DNA of 6,221 bases from Bacteroidota bacterium. Its GTDB lineage: Bacteria; Bacteroidota; Bacteroidia; Chitinophagales; Chitinophagaceae. A program made the translations under genes and the position numbers. This document shows positions 5,999 to 6,221 of this stretch, in pieces. Within the stretch, counting starts at the first letter, position 1. The number at the start of each line of letters is the position of its first letter. The stretch is taken from positions 1 through 6,221 of the forward strand of contig CANGMV010000074.1 in the NCBI GenBank assembly GCA_947454745.1, read 5' to 3'. The notes beneath the pieces were generated by a model. It was given only the letters and a program-made list of their open reading frames with translations, was not told where the DNA came from and made no database searches.

Positions 5999-6221
5999 TT
6001 AATTACAACCACAGCCTCCGCCAGTCTTGCCGCCATTCGCTCCAGCTGCGCCTTCTTTATAAGACTGAAAGTTCATTTCGTTTTTTTCAACTCGTCGGTT
6101 GGACAAAGCCATTTCGGCATCGTTCAATTTATTTTTTTGATACTCTTTCACTGTTTCGCAAGAGCTAGCAAAAATCAATAAGAACAACAACGTTAACAAA
6201 CTGATCTTTTTAGTATGTATC
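5999..6221 (-). CDS. DUF4266 small lipoprotein with Cys-Gly-Cys tail (5' end outside window)
   Basis: A small lipoprotein whose start lies beyond the right edge. The frame stays open to 6221, and the residues before the hydrophobic stretch read IHTKKIS, a basic signal-peptide n-region. The in-frame TTG at 6199 lies inside this signal sequence and is not a credible start. The hydrophobic core LLTLLFLLIF is followed by a lipobox-like ASSC, whose cysteine would be lipidated; the mature protein is then about 53 residues. The mature part shows the DUF4266 pattern: a polar stretch (ETVKEYQKNKLNDAEMAL), a central FQSYKEGAAG, and a Gly-rich tail ending GGGCGCN. The function is unknown. The closely spaced cysteines could bind metal, form a disulfide or be modified. 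It is directly upstream of DUF3570, its usual partner. The assignment rests on the tail, the size and the neighbour. Confidence 0.85.
   Translation of the reverse strand, partial: IHTKKISLLTLLFLLIFASSCETVKEYQKNKLNDAEMALSNRRVEKNEMNFQSYKEGAAGANGGKTGGGCGCN

Overview
The window reads as a piece of a Bacteroidota chromosome, perhaps from a Chitinophagia-like lineage. The evidence is AT-rich DNA, start codons without a clear Shine-Dalgarno sequence, TAnnTTTG-like promoter elements, and protein families typical of that phylum (DUF3570 with DUF4266, an S9 peptidase with a PD40 propeller, an MBL-fold persulfide dioxygenase next to TauE/SafE). The lineage below phylum is a guess. I see no RNA genes, CRISPR array, insertion sequence or other mobile element; gene density and composition look like ordinary chromosome.

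Left part (1-1506), sulfur handling: a 3'-truncated MBL-fold hydrolase resembling persulfide dioxygenases (minus strand, 1-569) is divergent from a TauE/SafE-family membrane exporter (plus strand, 718-1506). A plausible reading is that the dioxygenase oxidises glutathione or protein persulfide to sulfite and the exporter removes sulfite or a related sulfur anion. The 148-bp divergent region holds a perfect Crp-type half-site pair (GTGA-N6-TCAC), a second inverted repeat (GTACA-N5-TGTAC) and candidate Bacteroidota -7 elements, so the two genes may share regulation.

Middle (1556-4540, minus strand): a secreted prolyl-oligopeptidase-family (S9) peptidase is followed after 12 bp by a Gfo/Idh/MocA-family NAD(P)-dependent oxidoreductase, probably as one transcript. 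The Gfo gene converges on the TauE/SafE gene across a 49-bp gap in which I find no clear hairpin.

Right part (4573-6221, minus strand): a small Cys-Gly-Cys-tailed lipoprotein (DUF4266), cut by the window edge, is followed after 26 bp by a DUF3570 predicted outer-membrane barrel and then by a strong rho-independent terminator. The terminator insulates this unit from the S9 peptidase. These two families recur together and, from memory, usually sit beside an ApbE flavin transferase and a thioredoxin-like protein; those partners would lie beyond position 6221. This pair is the best candidate in the window for a poorly described system, probably an envelope redox or metal function, but the sequence alone does not show its role.
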